Source: Lachnospiraceae bacterium
GTDB taxonomy: Bacteria > Bacillota > Clostridia > Lachnospirales > Lachnospiraceae
Length of the DNA: 57,096 nucleotides
Direction: 5' to 3'
Assembly: GCA_017411305.1 (NCBI GenBank)
Contig: JAFQQI010000005.1
Coordinates: forward strand, 1-57,096
The position numbers and the translations under genes were made by a program. This document shows, one piece after another, positions 52,810 to 57,096 of the stretch. The notes beneath the pieces were generated by a model, which was not told the DNA's origin, did not search any database, and worked only from the letters and a program-made list of their open reading frames with translations. How positions within the stretch are numbered: position 1 is the first letter of the stretch; every line of letters starts with the position of its first letter.

Positions 52810-54833
52810 CAGCGTCTCCTTTTTTTGATGAAAATAAGTACTGCAACAGTGGCAGAACCGGTAAAGACTACTGCCAAGATGACAGCAATCAGCCTAAAAA
52901 CAAAATTACCGTTGGTATGGTCAGAGCCGGAAATTTCAGGTGCCGTAAGGGTTTTAACTGCATAGGAATCCTGTGAAGCAGCTTTTACCTCTTTGATATG
53001 AAAAGTGCCTGTTTCACTAATCGTAAAAGTAACAAGTCCCGTATCCGGTTTGTGATCTCCGGTTGCGACTTCCCTTCCAGCTTCATTGACTAATACAGGG
53101 GTGGCATTTTCTGCGGGCTCATAGGGCAGGGATATTTGCATGGAAGGGACTGTAGTAACGGCAACATCGTTTTTCAGTATTTCAATAGAAAAACGATTGT
53201 TTTCCAGGGGAAGGACAGTAACAAGTAATTGGTCGGTATCACTGATGCCAAGGGCCGTAATTGTATCCGCAGGGATATCCAGCATAATCGCTTCGGCAGA
53301 AAAACGGGCAGAACCCAGATTTTCCAGCATAAGGCTAATTTCGCTTCCCAGAAGATAGGGCTTGGTACGTTCCGCAGAAGTATCATCTTTGGCGGCTGTG
53401 GGGGCTTCAGCGATTTCTTTATTTTCAATACTGTTGCTTTCAGAAACTACCTCTTTTGAAACAACCGCTTCTGAAATAGCTGTTTCAGAAATGACATCTT
53501 CGGAAACAGTATTTTCAGGAATAACAGCATCAGGAGTAGGAGTGGTCTCCGCAGTTTCAGGGTTGCTCGAACTTTTGTTATCCGCTGAATCACTTGGCGG
53601 AGTATGGTCTGTGTTTTCGTCGTCTTCAGAATCCTCCGGCGGATTGCCGTCTGTGTCCCCACCATCCCGGTCGCCCTCTAGGTATCCTTTGTCAGTGAGA
53701 GCGTTCTCTCCATAAGTAAAAGAGGCGATGCCGGTTTGCCCGCCTTCATATTTCACCTGAATCCGATAGGAGTTACCTTCGGCCATCATATAAGGAACAA
53801 TTTGAAGAAGGCTAGTATGGATGTATACTTCATCATCAAGTTCCATTATTCTCCATTCACCCTCGTTTTCTGATACCCATACTTCCATAGTGCTGCACTT
53901 GCCGTCAGATGCTACCCATGGAAAGTGAATATAATTGAATGCGCCGATGTACGACACATCCAACCGTGGATATTCGGGAGCTTGCACGGATATGGGAATA
54001 GAATAGGTTGGAATGTTAAGCTCTTCGGAAAAATAGCAATTATCCGGTGCCTCAAAAGCAGCGGTAATGTAATAGATACCGAGTGCATCTGTCCTGACTG
54101 CATCTGTATGATAGACAATGGGACATGAATATACATTTTCGGCGGCATCTTTGCAGTCGCAAGCCTGTTGCAGGGGTGCCTCATCTAAAAACGCATCGAT
54201 ATCGGCCCCCTGTGCTAAAGAAAAAGCCTTATCAAAATCACTCTCTAAAGGAATTATTTCTACGATTTCAATCAGCTCCGGTTCGTAGACGATCACGGTA
54301 AAATTAAGCGTGTTTATAACACCTTCTCCCCAGTGGTAACTATCATCCGGAAGCTGAATGGTGCCGGTTTCTGTATATTCTCCGCAAACAGAGACATTAA
54401 CCCCCGAGGGACTATTGGTCGTACAATCCCAGATAACGTTTAGGGATTTGTCAAAGGTTTTTCCGCTGCTGTCCGTTATCGTGGCAGTAACTGTCAGCAA
54501 ATTATTATCTGAAATATAATTGTACAGCACTTCCGTATCCTGAGAAGAAGCCCGCCGTGCGATTTTAAAAGGCTCAAGATTAGCTAACTGCTCACTGCTA
54601 TCGATTTTTGTTACGGTATAGATTTTGTCAGATTGTGTATCAGAAGCAGTAATTTCTGTATCCGAAACAGGAGTCTCAGTATCGGACTCAAGGGATAAAT
54701 CGCTTTCACTTGCATATGCCGGAACGGATGTCCCGAATACCAAAAGAAGCACAATAGAGGCGAGCATAAGATATTTGCCGTATGCAGTTAAATAAAATGA
54801 CATCATCCTATATTTCATCATAAGTAAACTCAC
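52809..54833 (-). CDS. Exported, membrane-anchored surface protein of the kinase operon
   Basis: The product of about 674 residues has a signal peptide (YLMLASIVLLLVFGTSVPAYA), then beta-rich domains, a low-complexity Ser/Asp/Glu linker (about 400-480; five-residue SE-based repeats such as ISETAISEAVVSK), and a C-terminal membrane helix (FVFRLIAVILAVVFTGSATVAVLIF) with a KKRRR stop-transfer end. It is held on the cell surface. Start: GTG 54833, inside the regulator's stop overlap, or ATG 54821. Overlap with both signalling genes implies a joint role, perhaps as ligand-binding co-sensor; that is inference. Confidence 0.75.
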   Translation of the reverse strand: MSLLMMKYRMMSFYLTAYGKYLMLASIVLLLVFGTSVPAYASESDLSLESDTETPVSDTEITASDTQSDKIYTVTKIDSSEQLANLEPFKIARRASSQDTEVLYNYISDNNLLTVTATITDSSGKTFDKSLNVIWDCTTNSPSGVNVSVCGEYTETGTIQLPDDSYHWGEGVINTLNFTVIVYEPELIEIVEIIPLESDFDKAFSLAQGADIDAFLDEAPLQQACDCKDAAENVYSCPIVYHTDAVRTDALGIYYITAAFEAPDNCYFSEELNIPTYSIPISVQAPEYPRLDVSYIGAFNYIHFPWVASDGKCSTMEVWVSENEGEWRIMELDDEVYIHTSLLQIVPYMMAEGNSYRIQVKYEGGQTGIASFTYGENALTDKGYLEGDRDGGDTDGNPPEDSEDDENTDHTPPSDSADNKSSSNPETAETTPTPDAVIPENTVSEDVISETAISEAVVSKEVVSESNSIENKEIAEAPTAAKDDTSAERTKPYLLGSEISLMLENLGSARFSAEAIMLDIPADTITALGISDTDQLLVTVLPLENNRFSIEILKNDVAVTTVPSMQISLPYEPAENATPVLVNEAGREVATGDHKPDTGLVTFTISETGTFHIKEVKAASQDSYAVKTLTAPEISGSDHTNGNFVFRLIAVILAVVFTGSATVAVLIFIKKRRR

Positions 54834-55540
54834 ATGCTATCAAAAATGTAATCTCGGTAGTGTTGTAATATCCGGCGCTTGCTTCGTATGTTAATGGGAA
54901 GACGGTCTCCGTTTTTGACAATGAAAACCGTTTCCTCCTGACCGGTGATATAGTCCATATTTACCAGTACTCCCTGGATACAAAGTAAAAACCGTTTGTC
55001 TTTTTGAAGCGGCTTTATCAGCGTTTGAAACGGACCGCTGACAATAAGTGTTTGATTCAGTGTCTGAACCAGAATTTTGCGCTTTTGTATCTGTATGTAT
55101 AAAACCGATTCGGTATTCAGCCTAAGCTCTTTGCCATCGCATACCACATCCAAATAGGGAACATCATGCACCGGCTGCAAGCAGCAACGCTCCATGGCCT
55201 CTGCAAAGTCGTGGTCTGTAAAGGGCTTTATCAGGTAATGACAGGCATTGACACGAAAGCCTTCCAGACAATGCTCTGTAGATATGGTAAGAAAAATCAG
55301 CTTACAATCCCGGTTCCGGCGACGTAAACACACAGCTGCTTCCATTCCCGTCATCCCTTGCAGATAAATATCCATAAAGACAATCCGGAACGTCAGAGTA
55401 TTCAATGCTTCCACAAATTCCTCGGCATTTTCATAGGTATATAATTGATAAGTAAGTCCAAGCTTTGCCATGTACAGGCTTAGACAGGAAGAGATGCGCT
55501 CGCGGTCCTGCGCCAGGTCTTCTACAATTGCAATGTTCAT
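54830..55540 (-). CDS. LytTR response regulator
   Basis: The 236-residue protein has a receiver domain (IAIVEDLAQDRERI, phospho-acceptor Asp in IVFMDIYLQGMTGMEA at about 55, Lys in LIKPF) and a C-terminal LytTR DNA-binding domain (TESVLYIQIQKRKILVQT, FLLCIQGVLVNMDYITGQE). GGAGG precedes the ATG at 55540; the longer start at 55552 lacks one. It is the first gene of a three-gene overlapping operon with a surface protein and the kinase. The divergent gene at 55765 and the repeats between them are its likely targets. Confidence 0.92.
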   Translation of the reverse strand: MNIAIVEDLAQDRERISSCLSLYMAKLGLTYQLYTYENAEEFVEALNTLTFRIVFMDIYLQGMTGMEAAVCLRRRNRDCKLIFLTISTEHCLEGFRVNACHYLIKPFTDHDFAEAMERCCLQPVHDVPYLDVVCDGKELRLNTESVLYIQIQKRKILVQTLNQTLIVSGPFQTLIKPLQKDKRFLLCIQGVLVNMDYITGQEETVFIVKNGDRLPINIRSKRRILQHYRDYIFDSM

Positions 55541-55552
55541 GAAATCCTCCAT

Positions 55553-55634
55553 AAATAAGGTGCATATTGATTATTACATCTATTGTAACACAAAACACCT
55601 TATTTGCGGTCTATATTCTAAATTATTCTAAATT
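55553..55634 (-). promoter_or_regulatory. Regulator promoter with inverted and tandem repeats
   Basis: On the minus strand, TACAAT (55587-55582) is a good -10. No matching -35 is seen, which is typical of activated promoters. AAATAAGGTG (55553-55562) is repeated inverted as CACCTTATTT (55596-55605), and ATTCTAAATT occurs twice in tandem (55615-55634). Confidence 0.5.
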
Positions 55635-55656
55635 ATAAGGGGTAAAATTTCATATA

Positions 55657-55697
55657 AATTTGCGGATTGTGCAAAAAATCTGCGGATTGTGCAGAAA
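55657..55697. promoter_or_regulatory. Direct-repeat operator, probable LytTR binding site
   Basis: TGCGGATTGTGCA occurs at 55661-55673 and again at 55681-55693, exactly 20 bp apart, within longer near-identical units (AAT-Y-repeat-R-AAA). LytTR regulators bind paired direct repeats about two helical turns apart. A further TTTGCGG lies at 55603-55609. Confidence 0.65.
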
Positions 55698-55703
55698 AGG
55701 TTG

Positions 55704-55719
55704 TTTTTTTTGGGGGGGG
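55704..55719. repeat. T8G8 homopolymer tract in the promoter region
   Basis: Eight T (55704-55711) followed directly by eight G (55712-55719) lie between the operator repeats and the gene at 55765. Such runs change length by slippage and could alter promoter spacing. Confidence 0.6.
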
Positions 55720-55764
55720 TGGTAATCTGATACAAATATTTTTGATAAGCGGAGGGAATTCGAA

Positions 55765-56610
55765 ATGAAAAAATTGATGAAATTGGGAAGCCTGTTAATT
55801 ACACTGTCACTATTGCTTTCCACGATACCGGGAATGACAGTAAAAGCAGCAACGACGTATTACATATATTGCTCTAGTGGTGTAATAGGATATAATAGTG
55901 CTGAAGGCAAATATGAATATACGTTATGTACAGATGAGGAGTGTACGATACCTGCTAATATTACAACATTATCGGGTGGGGATGGCATAGAAATGATTAC
56001 CGGTTCTAAATCTGTTGAACTTCGTAAGGATGGTATTCAGATAGCTATTGGGAATGGTCTGCATGATATTCCTGCGGGCACATATACTTATGAAATAAGT
56101 GTACTGGTAAATAAACAAAACAAAGGGCGTATCGAGCTGACAACGTATAATCCACCGGCTTCAGCTTCAACCTCGGATAATCACACAAAGGAAGAAGACA
56201 AAGAAGACAAGCATGAACACAATTGGGAATGGATACAGATACAGGCGGCAACAGATGCGCAGGATGGTGTGGAAGCCATGTGCTGCACAGAGTGCGGACA
56301 ACAGGGAGAATCCAGAACAATTGTCAGCTCTGCCTATGGAGTATTTTGTGGTGAGACTAAAGACAAGATAACCGGTGCAGCAGAAAATGCAACAGTTGAA
56401 ATGGAAACCGAGATATGGAGTGCGCTTCCCAAATCAGTCATGGATGCCATAAAAGAAAGAAGAGATTTGACGGTAAATCTGACATTAACGTATCAGAACA
56501 AGAAATACCCTTTATCCATTCCTGCCGGATATGATATGTCTGTGCTGGAGGAAGCCGACTGGTACGGAGTATTGTATTTAAATCAGTTCTTTGGAGTTGC
56601 AAATCAGTAA
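55765..56610 (+). CDS. Secreted protein with Cys/His-rich repeat
   Basis: The 281-residue protein has a signal peptide (KLGSLLITLSLLLSTIPGMTVKA), a beta domain (about 30-125), an acidic linker, then HEHNWEWIQIQAATDAQDG-V-AMCCTECGQ (about 150-180). This H-x-W ... CxxCG module recurs in Lachnospiraceae surface proteins and may bind metal. A final domain of about 80 residues follows. It has no sorting signal or membrane helix at the C-terminus, so it is released or held by partners. GGAGGG precedes the ATG. It is divergent from the kinase operon and behind LytTR-like repeats, so probably regulated by it. Confidence 0.8.
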   Translation: MKKLMKLGSLLITLSLLLSTIPGMTVKAATTYYIYCSSGVIGYNSAEGKYEYTLCTDEECTIPANITTLSGGDGIEMITGSKSVELRKDGIQIAIGNGLHDIPAGTYTYEISVLVNKQNKGRIELTTYNPPASASTSDNHTKEEDKEDKHEHNWEWIQIQAATDAQDGVEAMCCTECGQQGESRTIVSSAYGVFCGETKDKITGAAENATVEMETEIWSALPKSVMDAIKERRDLTVNLTLTYQNKKYPLSIPAGYDMSVLEEADWYGVLYLNQFFGVANQ

Positions 56611-56680
56611 TCAGTAAGTATATCAGAATGTAATAGGGGATTTTGAATAAGATACCGTGAGATACTGCGGAAATACGAAG

Positions 56681-56713
56681 AAAGGGTGATGGCGTAAGCT
56701 GTTACCTTTTTTA
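56681..56713 (+). terminator. Terminator after the secreted protein
   Basis: AAAGGGTGA pairs with TTACCTTT (one G-U) around a 12-nt loop, with TTTTT following. The remainder of 56611-56800 holds the leader of the next gene. Confidence 0.6.
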
Positions 56714-56800
56714 GTGCTTTTGGTAAATGTGCCGATTGAAATGGTGATGAAATAGTGATAATATTTTCTTGAGAATTCCTCTGTCATGGAGGAAGTGACT

Positions 56801-57096
56801 ATGAGTAACAAGAGAAGATTTCAAGATTTAACAATCCGGGATAATTTTATCTTTGCAGCAGTGATGATGCAGGAAGATAACTGCAAGAGGCTTTTGGAGA
56901 TGCTGCTTGGGATAGAAATCCGGGAGGTAGTAATCAGCTACGAAAAAAGCCTGATTTATAATCCTGAGTGTAAGGGCGTTCGTCTGGATGTATATGCGAA
57001 TGATGAGAAGAATACCAGATATGACATTGAAATGCAGGTAGCGAAACAGAAACTGGGAAAGAGAGCCAGATACTATCACAGCCAGATGGACATGGA
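56801..57096 (+). CDS. Rpn-family PD-(D/E)XK nuclease, cut by window edge
   Basis: The frame starts at an ATG after GGAGGAAG and continues to the window end (98 codons visible). It opens MSNKRRFQDLTIRDNFIFAAVM and has the nuclease core VRLDVYANDEKN with YDIEMQVAK, giving the Asp and Glu-x-Gln catalytic set, then RARYYHSQMDM. It belongs to the same broad family as the gene at 19163-20407 but to a different subgroup. The C-terminus is unseen. Confidence 0.9.
   Translation, partial: MSNKRRFQDLTIRDNFIFAAVMMQEDNCKRLLEMLLGIEIREVVISYEKSLIYNPECKGVRLDVYANDEKNTRYDIEMQVAKQKLGKRARYYHSQMDM

Overview
The window looks like chromosome from a gut-type anaerobic Firmicute of the Lachnospiraceae or close relatives. 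The evidence is AGGAGG-type ribosome sites, moderately low GC, a ptb-buk butyrate pair, TnpX-like serine recombinase, Rpn-family nucleases, AgrC-type (GHKL) signalling and many cytosolic carbohydrate enzymes. The genus assignment is inference; no rRNA or tRNA gene was found.

Layout. (1) 1-2866: right-hand part of a mobile element with small cargo genes, a decayed RelE/ParE-like toxin and a large serine recombinase. It ends inside a polysaccharide deacetylase gene, of which only the 3' part remains (2864-3445). (2) 3446-9240: accessory stretch with an HTH-membrane protein, a rare fusion of a TSUP transporter with a phytol/dolichol-kinase-like domain, a GNAT remnant, folA, a DUF4886 hydrolase, and an XRE repressor divergent from a methyltransferase across a palindromic operator. 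(3) 9312-19083: nitrilase-family amidase, azlCD, an atypical rsmH-like gene, NUDIX, VanW, GH127 and trkA-trkH. (4) 19163-26509: an Rpn nuclease with a 21-bp repeat tract, butyrate synthesis (ptb-buk), an aldo/keto reductase with ferredoxin domain followed by GH13, and Cu/Zn SOD. (5) 26684-34655: MATE, a DUF6688 membrane protein and small genes, then an HTH-Fic protein, a second decayed DUF6688 fragment, a protein of unknown function, and a reverse transcriptase preceded by a compact, highly structured RNA. This RT plus RNA is the best candidate for an undescribed system. (6) 34668-46292: threonine aldolase, GH5-like enzyme, secA, prfB with its programmed frameshift, a KilA-N gene under an apparent LexA box, small membrane/metalloprotease-like genes, and tex. 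(7) 46387-50859: a NitT/TauT-type ABC importer and a VWA lipoprotein whose ribosome site lies in a terminator-like hairpin. (8) 50869-57096: a three-gene overlapping operon (LytTR regulator, surface protein, 7TM-GHKL kinase) divergent from a secreted protein, with direct-repeat operators and a T8G8 tract between them, then a second Rpn gene cut by the window edge.

How parts work together. ptb-buk makes butyrate with ATP gain; trkA-trkH takes up potassium; GH127, GH13 and the GH5-like enzyme process intracellular oligosaccharides; the ABC genes form one importer. The two-component operon and the secreted protein opposite it probably form one surface-sensing unit. All functions are inferred by reading motifs; no database search was run.
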